Part shown: piece after piece, positions 45,512 to 55,783 of the stretch
Layout: each line of letters begins with the position of its first letter
Position numbering within the stretch: the first letter of the stretch is position 1
Assembly: GCF_016907695.1 (NCBI RefSeq)
Contig: NZ_JAFBCK010000001.1
Location: 3,878,501-3,942,500 of the forward strand
Origin: Actinokineospora baliensis
GTDB lineage: Bacteria > Actinomycetota > Actinomycetes > Mycobacteriales > Pseudonocardiaceae
DNA length: 64,000 nt
Direction of reading: 5' to 3'
Position numbers and translations under genes: made by a program
Notes under the pieces: generated by a model
What the model was told of the DNA's origin: nothing
Database searches by the model: none
The model's input: only the letters and a program-made list of their open reading frames with translations

Positions 45512-46687
45512 TCAGCAGCTCAGGTTCGAGCCCGGGGTGGTGCCCAACAGCTGGGTGAACCGCTGGTAGGCGTTGATCCGGCTCTGCACCTGGGCCGGGT
45601 TGCCGCCGTTGCACTCCAGCGCGCCGTTGATGCTGCGGATGGTCTCGCCGAAGCCGCGGCCGTTGACCATCGCGTCGTGCGGGGTCATCGTGCCGGGGCC
45701 CTTCTGGGTGTTCCAGTACCAGAGCGCGGTCTTCCAGGCCACGGCCGGGTCCTGCTCGACCAGGAACGGGTTGCGCAGCAGGTCGATGCCCAGCGCGTCA
45801 CCGGCGGCCTTGTAGTTGAAGTTCCAGCTCAGCTGGATCGGGCCGCGGCCGTAGTACGCCGCCTGACCGGCCGGGCAGCCGTAAGGCTGGGCGGCGTCGC
45901 AGTAGTGCGGGTAGTTGGCCTCGTTGATCTCCTTGATGTAGACCAACCCGCCGGTCTCGTGGTTGACGTTGGCCAGGAACGCCGCCGCCTCTTGGCGCTT
46001 GGTGGTGTCGGTGCCGGTGTTGGCGAAACCGGGGTACGCCGCCAGCGCGTCGGTGAGGCCCTTGTAGGTGTAGAAGCTGTTGCGGCTGGGGAACATCTGG
46101 TTGAACTGCGCCTCGGACACCACGAACCCGGTGTTGGGGTTGGTGGTGGTCGGACCCGTGGTCGTGGTAGTTGGCCGCGTCGTGGTGGTCGGCGTCGTCG
46201 TGGTCGTGGGCGTGCCGCAGTTGTACGGGTCCCAGTACCAGGTGCTCACCACCGGGCTGTAGCCCGGGTTGTCGTGCTCGGCGATGTAGAACTTGCCGTC
46301 GGTGAACCGGACGACGTCGCCGGTCTTGTACTGCTTGCCCTGGACCCAGTCCGGGTGCAGGCAGCCGTCCGGGCCGGTGGTGGGCGTGGTCGGCCGGGTC
46401 GTCGTCGTGGTGGTCGTCGGCCGCGTGGTGGTGGTCGGCGTGGTGCCGCCGCAGGCGCCCTGGTCGGCCCACACCTGGGCCTGGCCGGGGGTCTCGTTCT
46501 GGGTCCACCACTTGGCCGACCAGTTGCGGCCGCTGTGGGAGGCGGTCTTGCCGCCGGTGTAGACGGTCGCACTGCTCCACGCGGGCGCGCAATCGGCGGC
46601 TGAGGCGGTGACGGTCGGCAGCAGGAACGCCAGCCCACCCACCGTCGCCACCGCGATCGCCGCGGCGATGATGCGGTTTCTCGACAC
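45512..46687 (-). CDS. Secreted GH19 chitinase with two chitin-binding modules
   Basis: 391 aa. GTG start with AAGGAG; Sec signal peptide of about 30 residues ending TASAA. Then a CBM5/12-type chitin-binding module (WSSATVYTGGKTASHSGRNWSAKWWTQNETPG), a Thr/Pro linker, a second module (WVQGKQYKTGDVVRFTDGKFYIAEHD), another Thr/Pro linker, and a GH19 catalytic domain from ~187: EAQFNQMFPSRNSFYTYKGL, NVNHETGG with catalytic Glu at about 244, YYGRGPIQLSWNFNYKAAG. It cleaves chitin outside the cell and may also act against fungi. Single-gene unit with a strong terminator. Confidence 0.93.
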   Translation of the reverse strand: MSRNRIIAAAIAVATVGGLAFLLPTVTASAADCAPAWSSATVYTGGKTASHSGRNWSAKWWTQNETPGQAQVWADQGACGGTTPTTTTRPTTTTTTTRPTTPTTGPDGCLHPDWVQGKQYKTGDVVRFTDGKFYIAEHDNPGYSPVVSTWYWDPYNCGTPTTTTTPTTTTRPTTTTTGPTTTNPNTGFVVSEAQFNQMFPSRNSFYTYKGLTDALAAYPGFANTGTDTTKRQEAAAFLANVNHETGGLVYIKEINEANYPHYCDAAQPYGCPAGQAAYYGRGPIQLSWNFNYKAAGDALGIDLLRNPFLVEQDPAVAWKTALWYWNTQKGPGTMTPHDAMVNGRGFGETIRSINGALECNGGNPAQVQSRINAYQRFTQLLGTTPGSNLSC

Positions 46688-46903
46688 GTGATCACTCCTT
46701 AGGGGCCCGCCGCGCAGGGAGCGGTGGGTCGAAAATCACCTAAGCCGATGGGCCAACCGGCGTCAAGGTCTAGACCATTGCCGCTCGGTGGCGGCGGGTA
46801 CCCGGTCGGCGGGCGGCTGACCGGGGGCCGGAGATGATCTGACGGCCCGCCGGAGATGATCTAGTGTGGGCCCGGGTCCGCAGGCGCGCTTGGGAGGTCG
46901 GCG

Positions 46904-47563
46904 ATGGGTGAGTCTGGCAAGGAACTGTTGGAGCGGGTGCAGCGCGAGCTGCTGCCGGGGGAGCACGACAACCGGTTCGTCCCGGCCGTCGCGTGCGGAT
47001 CGGCGCCGCTGGTGGCGCTCGCCGCGCTGGCCGCCGAGCAGCACCGGATCATCGCCAGCGACTGGCGCACCTTCCTCACCCTGGCCGCGCAGGCCGTGGA
47101 CCCGGCCGCGCGCGAGGTGTTCAGCTCGCTGGCCTCCGGCGAGGGGCTGGCGCTGGCCAAGCTGGGCGACTTCGCCGCCGCGTGCGGGCTCGACGAGGAC
47201 GCCATCCGCGACTACGAGCCCCGGCCGGGGTGCCAGGCCTACCCGGCCTACCTGGCGTGGCTCGCCCTCAACGGGAACCCCAGGGACGCGCTGCTGGCGA
47301 TCCTGGCCAACTTCGCCGCCTGGGGCGGGTACTGCGCCGCGATCTCCGCGGGCCTGCGCGAGCACTACGGCTTCGACGAGACCGGCACCGGCTTCTTCGA
47401 CTTCTTCGCCACCCCGGTCCCGGAACTGGAAGCGCTCTACCCGGTGGCGCTGCAGCAGGCCCTCGACGACGGCTGGACCCCCGACCGGGCCATCGGCTAC
47501 GGGCGGCTCCTGCAGGGCTACGAGCTGATGTTCTGGAACACCCTCGCCGACATCACCGCCTGA
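46904..47563 (+). CDS. TenA/PqqC-like (heme-oxygenase fold) protein
   Basis: 219 aa; the ATG is preceded by GGGAGG. All-helical and similar in pattern to TENA/THI-4/PQQC proteins: an N-terminal [33 protein letters not shown] helix pair, central [57 protein letters not shown], and a C-terminal [17 protein letters not shown]. TenA proteins salvage thiamin pyrimidine; PqqC-like ones act in cofactor synthesis; many actinobacterial members have no known role. No thiamin gene is nearby, so the substrate is left open. Single-gene unit. Confidence 0.75.
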   Translation: MGESGKELLERVQRELLPGEHDNRFVPAVACGSAPLVALAALAAEQHRIIASDWRTFLTLAAQAVDPAAREVFSSLASGEGLALAKLGDFAAACGLDEDAIRDYEPRPGCQAYPAYLAWLALNGNPRDALLAILANFAAWGGYCAAISAGLREHYGFDETGTGFFDFFATPVPELEALYPVALQQALDDGWTPDRAIGYGRLLQGYELMFWNTLADITA

Positions 47564-47588
47564 ACCGGCTGGCGCACAAGCGTTCCGC

Positions 47589-47616
47589 ACGGCCCTCCGG
47601 GTTCCCGGGGGGCCGT
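47589..47616 (+). terminator. Hairpin terminator after the TenA-like gene
   Basis: ACGGCCCTCCGGG and CCCGGGGGGCCGT form a 13-bp stem (one G-T pair) with a TT loop, 26 nt past the stop. Confidence 0.65.
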
Positions 47617-47772
47617 CGCGCGTTCTCGGCGGTCCGCCCTGCCGCCCACCCCGCCGTCCACATCAGAGTGCCGGAGTGGACACCGCCACCCGGGTCGCTC
47701 CGCGCCCGGTCTTTTGGGCTGCTAACTTCCACAGCAACCCAAGCGACCAGTGTGTGCGATGAGGTGCCCAGA

Positions 47773-48192
47773 ATGGCTCAGAAAACCATTGTCCAGCTCT
47801 ACGACGACCTCGACGGCTCCAGCGGCGAGGACATCCGTTCGGTCGAGTTCAGCCTGGACGGCGTCAACTACGAGATCGACCTGAACGAGGCCAACGCCGA
47901 GCGGTTGCGCGGCGAACTGGCCGATTACGTCGCCGCGGCCCGCCGGACCGGTGGCCGGGTCAAGCGGCCCGTCGCGCCGGGCAAGCCCGCCGGTGAGGGC
48001 CGCAGCAAGGAGCAGACCAAGGCCATTCGCGATTGGGCCAGGCGCAACGGCCACGACATCTCCGAGCGCGGGCGCATCCCGTCGGCCGTCGTGGACGCTT
48101 TCGAGACCGCGCACGCCGAGCCGGAACCCGAGCCCGCGCCCGCCAAGCCGAAGAGCCGCGCGAAGGTGAGGAAGGCCACCTTCTCGAATTGA
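47773..48192 (+). CDS. lsr2: Lsr2-family nucleoid-associated protein
   Basis: 139 aa from the ATG at 47773. The N-terminal dimerisation domain begins [53 protein letters not shown]. The C-terminal DNA-binding domain (~75-115) is [33 protein letters not shown] and contains the AT-hook-like RGR that inserts into the minor groove of AT-rich DNA. A charged Glu/Pro/Lys tail of about 25 residues ([18 protein letters not shown]) extends it beyond the usual ~112 aa. Lsr2 silences AT-rich, often horizontally acquired genes, including biosynthetic clusters. Bounded by two terminators downstream. Confidence 0.95.
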   Translation: MAQKTIVQLYDDLDGSSGEDIRSVEFSLDGVNYEIDLNEANAERLRGELADYVAAARRTGGRVKRPVAPGKPAGEGRSKEQTKAIRDWARRNGHDISERGRIPSAVVDAFETAHAEPEPEPAPAKPKSRAKVRKATFSN

Positions 48193-48198
48193 CGCCCA

Positions 48199-48232
48199 CC
48201 CCACCCGGCTGGGCGGATCCGGCCGGGTGGGG
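48199..48232 (+). terminator. Hairpin terminator of lsr2
   Basis: CCCCACCCGGC and GCCGGGTGGGG make an 11-bp perfect stem with a 12-nt loop, 7 nt past the lsr2 stop. Confidence 0.65.
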
Positions 48233-48252
48233 GGCGCGATCGGGGTAAGTGC

Positions 48253-48285
48253 GCGAATTCGCCCGCGTCGAGTGGGCGAATTCGC
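48253..48285. terminator. Bidirectional hairpin between lsr2 and the ECF sigma gene
   Basis: GCGAATTCGCCC and GGGCGAATTCGC are perfect 12-bp arms with a 9-nt loop; each arm itself contains the palindrome GCGAATTCGC. Placed between convergent genes, 44 nt beyond the sigma-factor stop. Confidence 0.65.
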
Positions 48286-48328
48286 CGGATAGTTCCACGA
48301 ACGGGTATTCCCGGTTCCGACTTCCCGG

Positions 48329-49489
<1,161 letters not shown>

Positions 49490-49497
49490 GGCAGGTG

Positions 49498-49884
49498 CTA
49501 CAGCTCGCCGGTGGGGCTCATCAGCGGCCGGATCTCCACGGTGTCGCCCGTGCCCGCGACCACCCGCGCGGCGATCTCGGCGGCCCGCTCCGCCGTGGCG
49601 CAGTCGATGATGCTGTAGCTGACCAGCACCTCCTTGGCCTCCGCGAACGGCCCGTCGGTGGCCACCGGTGCCCCGGCCGAGGGTCGCACGGTGCGGCTGT
49701 GCGCCGGGTCGGCGAGGCCCTCGGCCCCGACGAACTCGCCTGAGGCGACCAGCTCCTGGCCGAGCTCGGCGAAGAACTCGCAGGCGGCGGCCACTTCGGC
49801 GGGCATCTGCCCGGTCGCCGTCCACTCCCGGGTGGTGGCCTCCCACGCCTCGCGGTTGGTGTAGGCCAGCAGCATGTACTTCAT
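49498..49884 (-). CDS. YCII/DGPF-domain protein
   Basis: 128 aa; ATG with GAGGAG upstream. A ferredoxin-like small protein: MKYMLLAYTNREAW, then LVASGEFVGAEGLADP and the signature ATDGPFAEAKEVLVSYSIIDC, ending with VEIRPLM. DGPF proteins are the conserved genomic partners of ECF41/ECF42-type sigma factors and may modulate or be controlled by them; a biochemical function is not established. It is the promoter-proximal gene of this two-gene unit. Confidence 0.9.
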   Translation of the reverse strand: MKYMLLAYTNREAWEATTREWTATGQMPAEVAAACEFFAELGQELVASGEFVGAEGLADPAHSRTVRPSAGAPVATDGPFAEAKEVLVSYSIIDCATAERAAEIAARVVAGTGDTVEIRPLMSPTGEL

Positions 49885-50123
49885 GGTCTTGCTCCTCGTC
49901 CAGTGAACCAGCGGTCACGCCCTTCGCGTGACCTGGCGACCGGGACGTCGGAGCCGGGGCCGCCGGATGGACAGGTCGGCCGAGACTAGCGGTATTTCGC
50001 CACGAGGGGCTCAAGCGTCCGTTCGGGTGGCCCCCGTTGTGCTGCGATAACGGTGTCGCGGTGCCCGAGCGATTACGCAGAGGCAGAGCAAGGGGCGCAC
50101 TTGGGGGAGGGGGCGGGGCGTAC

Positions 50124-51410
50124 GTGGCCTGGCGGTCGGTCGTCGCCGCGCACTTCAGGCGAACTGAGGGGAAGCTGACGCTCGCGGTGGCCGCGGTGCT
50201 GGCCGCCGCTGCGGTGGCGGGCCTGGTCGGGGTGCTGAGCATCGGGCAGCGTGCCGATCTGCTCACTGACCTGGCCGAACGCAAGGGCGCGGTCAACGCG
50301 GCCGCTGGGGAGTTCTATAGAGCTCTGGCGGACGCGGACGCCACGTCGTTCTCGGTGGTCCTGGTCAGCGGCGAGCGGGTCGCGGTGCAGCAGCAGGCGT
50401 TCCGCGACGACATCGTCGCCGCGGCGGCAGCGCTGGACTACGCCGCAAAGGCCGTGCCCGAGGTGACGTCAACAGCCAGGATCAACGAACTCACCAGTTC
50501 GGCACGGCGCGCCTACCTCGCCACGGGGGCTCTTACAACGGCTGAGCGCTTATCGGTCCTATCGTCCCTGTTGCCCGTTTACACAGGTTTGGTCGAAGCG
50601 GGGTGGGTCTATTCCAGCCGCGTTGACCCCGTCGGCACCTCTTACCTCAATGAAGCCTCCCTACTGGCGCGGGAAACCATGCTGGAACTGGCTAAGGACC
50701 TGCGGGACGCGACCCCACCTTTCGGCGTCGACTCATTCCCGTGGTTTGCGGTGGCGGTAGGGCTGGCGGTCGTTTTGCTTCTCATCGCGCTCCAGCGCTA
50801 CCTGGCCCGCCGGACTCGTAGGCGGTTCAACATCGGCATGGTCGCCGCGACGGTTCTTACGCTTGTCGCGTTCGGGTGGCTCACCGCCGCATCGGTCATC
50901 GCGGCCGCGCACGCGTCCACCAGCGCCGAGCTGTCCAGGACCCGGCTCGTCCCGTTGACCGAGATCCGTGCCGAGGCCCGCAACCTCGATGGTGCGCAGG
51001 CCCGAGCGTTGATCTTCCCGTTGATCGGCGACCTCGACGGGTTGACCGCCCAGGTGAACCGCATCGACGGCAAGCTGACCGCGGTCCGTGCCGCGCCGCT
51101 GGGCACCGAGTCCCAGTACGCGCTCGACGCGGCCTCCGTGGTGGTCGAGCAGTGGCGCGCGGCGATCACCAGGGACTTCTCCGCGACCCGGCCCAGCTAC
51201 GGGGAGATCGCCAAGGCCATCACCGCGGCCGAGGAGCTCAAGGACGACCTCGACCCGGCCATCGCGTCGGCCTCGCGCGAGGTCGACCAGTCCATCCAGG
51301 ACGCCAGGGCCGCCTTGGCGGGGACCGATGTGGGGGTGGCCGTGTTGATGGCCGTCGCGGCCGCGGCCGCCGTCGGGGGCCTGTGGCCCCGGATCGCGGA
51401 GTACCGGTGA
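50124..51410 (+). CDS. glnX: GlnX-like membrane sensor protein of the PknG signalling operon
   Basis: 428 aa from a GTG at 50124; the exact start is uncertain because a G-rich stretch precedes it at slightly long spacing. Four membrane helices are predicted: LTLAVAAVLAAAAVAGLVGVL near the N-terminus, FAVAVGLAVVLLLIALQ and NIGMVAATVLTLVAFGWLTAASVIAAA in the middle, and VAVLMAVAAAAAVGGLWP at the end. Two extracellular helical domains of about 150 residues lie between them, as in chemoreceptor sensors. Mycobacterial GlnX has the same topology and relays amino-acid binding by GlnH to the kinase PknG. Here glnH and pknG are downstream in the same operon; the stop overlaps glnH by GTGA. Confidence 0.85.
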   Translation: MAWRSVVAAHFRRTEGKLTLAVAAVLAAAAVAGLVGVLSIGQRADLLTDLAERKGAVNAAAGEFYRALADADATSFSVVLVSGERVAVQQQAFRDDIVAAAAALDYAAKAVPEVTSTARINELTSSARRAYLATGALTTAERLSVLSSLLPVYTGLVEAGWVYSSRVDPVGTSYLNEASLLARETMLELAKDLRDATPPFGVDSFPWFAVAVGLAVVLLLIALQRYLARRTRRRFNIGMVAATVLTLVAFGWLTAASVIAAAHASTSAELSRTRLVPLTEIRAEARNLDGAQARALIFPLIGDLDGLTAQVNRIDGKLTAVRAAPLGTESQYALDAASVVVEQWRAAITRDFSATRPSYGEIAKAITAAEELKDDLDPAIASASREVDQSIQDARAALAGTDVGVAVLMAVAAAAAVGGLWPRIAEYR

Positions 51411-52429
51411 CCGCCCGGCGGGGGTGGACCCGCCTGACCGCCGTCGTGGCCGCTGCCGCGGTCGCGGCGTGCACCCCAGCGCCTCGTGGCGACGTTCCCC
51501 GCCCGAGCGCGCCGCAGCCTCGGCCGCCCGCTGTCGAGGCCACGCAGGCGCAACCGCGCACGGTGGGGTGCAAGGGCAGCACGGCGAGCCTGCGCCCGGA
51601 TGGCACCGAACTCGTCCGGTTGCCGCGCGGCGGGGCCATCGACCGGATCAGGCAGCGGGGGCAGTTGCGGGTCGGCGTCAGCCAGACCGCGGGCAGGCTC
51701 AGCTCGCGCAACCTGCGCACCGGCGCGGTCGAGGGCTTGGAGGCCGACCTGGCGATCGCCATCGCCAGGGCCATCTTCCCCGACCGCGACCCGGCGACCG
51801 TGCCCGACCTGATCCAGTACGTCGCCATGCCGACCAGGGACCGGTTCCTGGCGCTGACCACGACCGAGAACGGCAACTACCCGCCCGCGACCAACGTGGC
51901 CAAGGTCGACCTGATCATCGCCGACGCCAGCGTCACCTGCGAGCGGGTCGACACCTACGGCGTGCGGTTCTCCGTGCCGTACCTGCAGACCCGCCAGGGC
52001 CTGCTCACCTACCGCGGCACGCTCAGCGGCTGGGACCCGCGCACCGGGATCACCGGCCGCACGGTGTGCGCGGGCGCGGGCACGATCAACCTGGACCGGA
52101 TCACCAAGCTCGGCGGCATCGCGGTGCCGGTCGTGGACACCACCGACTGCTTGGTCCAGCTCCAGCGCCACCAGGTCGACGCGGTGTCCACCGATGACGT
52201 GATCCTGGAGGGGTTCCGCGACCAGGACCCCAACACCGAGATCTTCCCCGGCGTGGTCGACACCGTGGACCTGGCCGCCGTGGCCATCGCCAACCGCGAC
52301 GAGGACCTGGTCCGGGTGGTCAACGCCGCGTTGGAGCGCATGCGCGGCCAGCAGATGACCCAGCTCTACGCGAAGTGGTTCCCCGGTCGGACGATGGTCA
52401 TGCCGCCCGCGGACTACGAGGGTGGGTGA
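51407..52429 (+). CDS. glnH: GlnH-like amino-acid-binding lipoprotein of the PknG signalling operon
   Basis: 340 aa; the GTG at 51407 overlaps the glnX stop. It has a lipoprotein signal (TARRGWTRLTAVVAAAAVAAC, lipobox AVAAC), then a Pro-rich tether and a periplasmic-binding-protein type 3 domain: IRQRGQLRVGVSQTAGRLSSRN, EGLEADLAIAIARAIF, LIIADASVTCERVDTYGVRFSVPYLQTRQGLL, and ALERMRGQQMTQLYAKWFPG. The protein should bind an acidic amino acid (Asp/Glu in mycobacteria) outside the membrane. With no ABC permease or ATPase nearby, it is a sensor subunit for GlnX, not a transporter component. Confidence 0.9.
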   Translation: MTARRGWTRLTAVVAAAAVAACTPAPRGDVPRPSAPQPRPPAVEATQAQPRTVGCKGSTASLRPDGTELVRLPRGGAIDRIRQRGQLRVGVSQTAGRLSSRNLRTGAVEGLEADLAIAIARAIFPDRDPATVPDLIQYVAMPTRDRFLALTTTENGNYPPATNVAKVDLIIADASVTCERVDTYGVRFSVPYLQTRQGLLTYRGTLSGWDPRTGITGRTVCAGAGTINLDRITKLGGIAVPVVDTTDCLVQLQRHQVDAVSTDDVILEGFRDQDPNTEIFPGVVDTVDLAAVAIANRDEDLVRVVNAALERMRGQQMTQLYAKWFPGRTMVMPPADYEGG

Positions 52430-52432
52430 CCG

Positions 52433-53551
52433 GTGATAGACCACGTACCTGACCCGGCCCGGTCGCGCGCCGTCCTGATCGGCGTGGGCGACTACAAGAA
52501 CCTGCCTGCCCTACCGACGGCGACCGCCGCGTTGGGCGGCTTGCACTCGGTTCTCACCTCGCCTGACGGCCTCGCCTTGTCGCATTGCGCGGTCCTGGCC
52601 AACCCGACCTCGGCTGCCGAGATAGTCCGAGTTCTCGACCAAGCCGCAGCCGAAGCCGAGGACCTCTTACTGGTCCACTGCGCTGGGCGGGTCTTGACCG
52701 AAGAGGGCGGTACACCGCATCTAGCGACTGTCGGCACGGATGGGCGCTACCTCGCGACGACTGCCCTACCGCTCGCCGAGATCCGTAGGATCTTGAGGCG
52801 CTGTCAGGCATCCAGGCGTGTCCTACTGCTCGACTGCGTGCCAGGGCACGTCATCGGTGACAGCCTCGACGAGAGCGGCGTGTTCGTCCTCTCGGCCCCT
52901 GAGCACACCCAGGACCTTTTGGCCGCCTTACGCGATGGCATCGCGGGGGAGGGGCCGTTGCTCACGCTGACGGCACTCGCCGCAGTGGTCTCGTCGGGCC
53001 GTGTGCACGACGGTGGACTCGGTGCCGCGGTCATCGCCGCCAACCCGGTCGACCGGGTGCGTGAGTTGCGCGGCCGGATCACCGAGGCCGCGCAGTTGTT
53101 GGCCATGCTGGTCACCGAGCACGCCGACACCGCGAACGTGGTCGCCGACGCCCGGCACAAGATCCTCTCGGCCGACCGGCTGGTCATCGGCGATGTCGTC
53201 GCGGACGCCGCGGGCGCGGTCCGCGACCTCGAGTCCGCCGCCGCGGCAGGCCACTGGTCCCGGGTGTCCGGGGCGATCGACGACGTCGAGGCGATCATCC
53301 ACGCCGGGTCCAAGAGCCTCAGCGTCGTGCACGCCCAGGCCAAGGGCCTGCTGGCGCGGCGCGAGGAGTTGCGCGGTCGGTTGGCGGTGTACCTGGCCAT
53401 GGCGGTGCGGGTGGGGATGGCTGAGGACCCGGAGTTGGCGGCCGCGCACCGCGCCGCGCACCGGTTGTTGTGGACCGCGCCGTGTGACCTCCCCGAGGCC
53501 ACGGTCGCGGTGACCACCTATCAGAACGCGGTGATTCGGAGGCGCTCATGA
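52433..53551 (+). CDS. Caspase-fold protein with degenerate active site
   Basis: 372 aa from the GTG at 52433, 3 bp after glnH. Residues ~10-205 match the p20-like caspase/metacaspase fold found in actinobacterial signalling proteins: SRAVLIGVGDYKNLPALPTATAALGGLHSVLT, then AEAEDLLLVHCAGRVL and RRVLLLDCVPGH. In active relatives these read AGHG and DCCxSG. Here Arg86 replaces the catalytic His and Val136 occupies the catalytic Cys position, so it should not cleave peptides. The C-terminal ~160 residues are helical (RVRELRGRITEAAQLLAML ... LLARREELRGRLAVYLAMAVRVG). Likely an adaptor or scaffold for its operon partners (inference). It overlaps pknG by ATGA. Confidence 0.8.
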   Translation: MIDHVPDPARSRAVLIGVGDYKNLPALPTATAALGGLHSVLTSPDGLALSHCAVLANPTSAAEIVRVLDQAAAEAEDLLLVHCAGRVLTEEGGTPHLATVGTDGRYLATTALPLAEIRRILRRCQASRRVLLLDCVPGHVIGDSLDESGVFVLSAPEHTQDLLAALRDGIAGEGPLLTLTALAAVVSSGRVHDGGLGAAVIAANPVDRVRELRGRITEAAQLLAMLVTEHADTANVVADARHKILSADRLVIGDVVADAAGAVRDLESAAAAGHWSRVSGAIDDVEAIIHAGSKSLSVVHAQAKGLLARREELRGRLAVYLAMAVRVGMAEDPELAAAHRAAHRLLWTAPCDLPEATVAVTTYQNAVIRRRS

Positions 53552-55779
53552 CGGCGCGGACCCCGTGTGTTCGACCGGGTTGCGACGGCTCTTACCTGGA
53601 AGACGGCTCGTGCGACGAGTGCGGCTTCCTCGCTCCCACGGGCACGGTGGTCAAGGCGGCCACACCGAAGCCCGAAGTCGCGTCCGTGCCGTCAGCGCGT
53701 CGCGGCAGTGAGACGTGGCGCGGGGTGACGGGCAGGGGGATGACGACCGGCAGCCGAACGCCGACGCGGCCGGGCGGCACCATCGTCGAGCAGGTGACGC
53801 TGCCGCCGTTCACCATGGCCGATCCCGCTGACGCTGTCCTGTCCGATCCCAAAGTCCCCTACAGCAGGCGGGTATGCCCCGCTTGCGAGGAGTTGGTCGG
53901 GCAGCCGCGCGGAGACCGCGCAGGGCTGGACGAGGGGTTCTGCCCGCGCGACCGCACGCCGTTCTCCTATGTGCCGAACCTGGCCAAGGGCAGCCGGGTG
54001 GAGCGCTATGAGGTCCTGGGTTGCCTCGCCTATGGCGGCCTGGGGTGGATCTACCTCGCGCGAGACCTGCACCTGGCCGACGGCACCGCCGAGCGCTGGG
54101 TGGTCCTCAAAGGACTCATCAACTCGCACGACCCGGCCGCGGTCGAGGCGGCCGCCTCGGAGAAGCAGTACCTGGTCACCGTGGACCACCCGAACGTCGT
54201 CACGATCAACGACTTCGTGGAGCACACCGATCCGCGCACCGGTGTGGTCGCGGGCTACATCGTGATGGAGTACCTGCCCGGCCGAACCCTCTACGAGATG
54301 TTGCAGCGCAGCCGCGACGCCCAGGGCGAGCGGGCGCCGCTACCGGTGCCCGTGGTGCTGCGGTACGCCGACGACATCCTGGCCGCCTTCGGGTACCTGC
54401 ACCGCAGGGGCCTGGTCTATTGCGACCTCAAGCCGCACAACGCGATGCAGGTCAACCAACGCGTCAAACTCATCGACCTCGGTGCCGTCATGCGCGACGA
54501 CAGCGACAGGGACCCGTATGGCACCGAGGGTTTCATGGCCCCCGAGGTGCAGAGCGGTGCCCACCGCCCAACCAAGCATTCCGACCTCTACACCGTCGGC
54601 CGCACCATGGCCGTCCTGAGTTTCCCGTTCGCCGCGTTCAGCAGCGCCCACGTCCACGACCTCCCGGCAAGCTTGCCCTTCGACGGCCCATACGAGTCCT
54701 TCGGCCACCTCTTGCGTCGTGCGGCGCACCCCGACCCCGCCTCGCGGTTTCACACGGCCGAGGACATGCGCGAGCAGGTGCTGGGTGTGCTGGCCGAGGT
54801 CCTCGCCCACGAGCAGGACGAACCGCGCGGCACGGTCTCGACCCGGTTCACCCGCGAGCGCCGGGTGTTCGGGACAGGCGCGGGCGTTGTCGCGGCCGAG
54901 GATGTCCCGCCCGTGTCGTGGGCGGAGGTCCCTGGCGCGTTGCCCAGTCCGCTGGTCGACCCCGCCGACCCCGCCGCCGGGTTCCTCGCGACCCTCGGCA
55001 GCGTGGCACCGGACCGGTTGATCGAAACACTGCTCGGTGCGGTCGAGCGGACCCCGGAGCTCTTGCTGCGCCTCGCGGACGCGCACATCGTCGCCGGTGA
55101 CGTGACCACGGCCCGGAAGGTGCTCGACGAGTTCACCACCGCGCTGCCCGGTGACTGGCGCACGGGGTGGTACCTCGGTGTCGCCGCGTTGGCGGATGAC
55201 GACCCCGCTGCCGCCGCGACCCACTTCGAAGCCGTCTACGCCGCCCTCCCCGGTGAGCTTGCCCCCAAGTTGGCGTTGGCAGCGGCACTTGAGTGGAACA
55301 AGGACACCGAACGCGCCCTTGGCCTCTATGGACGGGTGTGGAACACGGACCGCTCTTACGTCAGCGCGGCCTTTGGCCTCGCTCGCATGCTTAGTGCGAA
55401 CGGCGAGCCCACTAGTGCCGTCGAGGTTCTCGACGACGTGCCCGAGAGTTCCACCCACCACACCGCGGCCCGCATCGCTGCCATCCGCACCCAGGTCGGC
55501 GATCCGGCGGAACTGCCCGAAGCGATCTCCCGCCTCGACGCGCTCACACTCGACGCCGAACGCCTGGCCCGGCTCGACATCGAGGTCCACGGCGCGGCGC
55601 TGCTCGCGCTCGCGGGCTCGGCCCCGCTGCCCTCCGACGAACACGTCGACGAGGAGACCCGCCTGCGGACCCGGCTCGAACGCTCCTACCGGGCGCTGGC
55701 CAAGCTCACCACCGATCGGGACGTGCGGTCCAGGCTCGTCGACCGCGCCAACGAGGTCCGACCGAAGACGATGGTCTGA
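53548..55779 (+). CDS. pknG: Serine/threonine protein kinase PknG
   Basis: 743 aa, like M. tuberculosis PknG (750 aa). Order: N-terminal zinc-ribbon CVRPGC...CDEC; a rubredoxin-like segment with CPAC (Cys110, Cys113) but CPRD (Cys132, Asp135) where PknG normally has a second CxxC; kinase domain ~150-400 with CLAYGGLGWIYLA, Lys188 (VVLKGL), YCDLKPHNAM (Asp293) and LIDLGAVM; then a C-terminal TPR domain (TARKVLDEFTTALPGDWRTGWYLGVAAL). A soluble kinase; in mycobacteria it controls glutamate/2-oxoglutarate metabolism through FHA proteins and is governed by GlnX/GlnH. Here it is followed by a phosphatase and an FHA gene. Confidence 0.95.
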   Translation: MTARTPCVRPGCDGSYLEDGSCDECGFLAPTGTVVKAATPKPEVASVPSARRGSETWRGVTGRGMTTGSRTPTRPGGTIVEQVTLPPFTMADPADAVLSDPKVPYSRRVCPACEELVGQPRGDRAGLDEGFCPRDRTPFSYVPNLAKGSRVERYEVLGCLAYGGLGWIYLARDLHLADGTAERWVVLKGLINSHDPAAVEAAASEKQYLVTVDHPNVVTINDFVEHTDPRTGVVAGYIVMEYLPGRTLYEMLQRSRDAQGERAPLPVPVVLRYADDILAAFGYLHRRGLVYCDLKPHNAMQVNQRVKLIDLGAVMRDDSDRDPYGTEGFMAPEVQSGAHRPTKHSDLYTVGRTMAVLSFPFAAFSSAHVHDLPASLPFDGPYESFGHLLRRAAHPDPASRFHTAEDMREQVLGVLAEVLAHEQDEPRGTVSTRFTRERRVFGTGAGVVAAEDVPPVSWAEVPGALPSPLVDPADPAAGFLATLGSVAPDRLIETLLGAVERTPELLLRLADAHIVAGDVTTARKVLDEFTTALPGDWRTGWYLGVAALADDDPAAAATHFEAVYAALPGELAPKLALAAALEWNKDTERALGLYGRVWNTDRSYVSAAFGLARMLSANGEPTSAVEVLDDVPESSTHHTAARIAAIRTQVGDPAELPEAISRLDALTLDAERLARLDIEVHGAALLALAGSAPLPSDEHVDEETRLRTRLERSYRALAKLTTDRDVRSRLVDRANEVRPKTMV

Positions 55780-55783
55780 CCCG

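Noticed and set aside
51407..52429. Solute-binding component of an amino-acid ABC importer
   Set aside because: No permease or ATPase gene is present; the glnX and pknG neighbours make a sensing role the better explanation.
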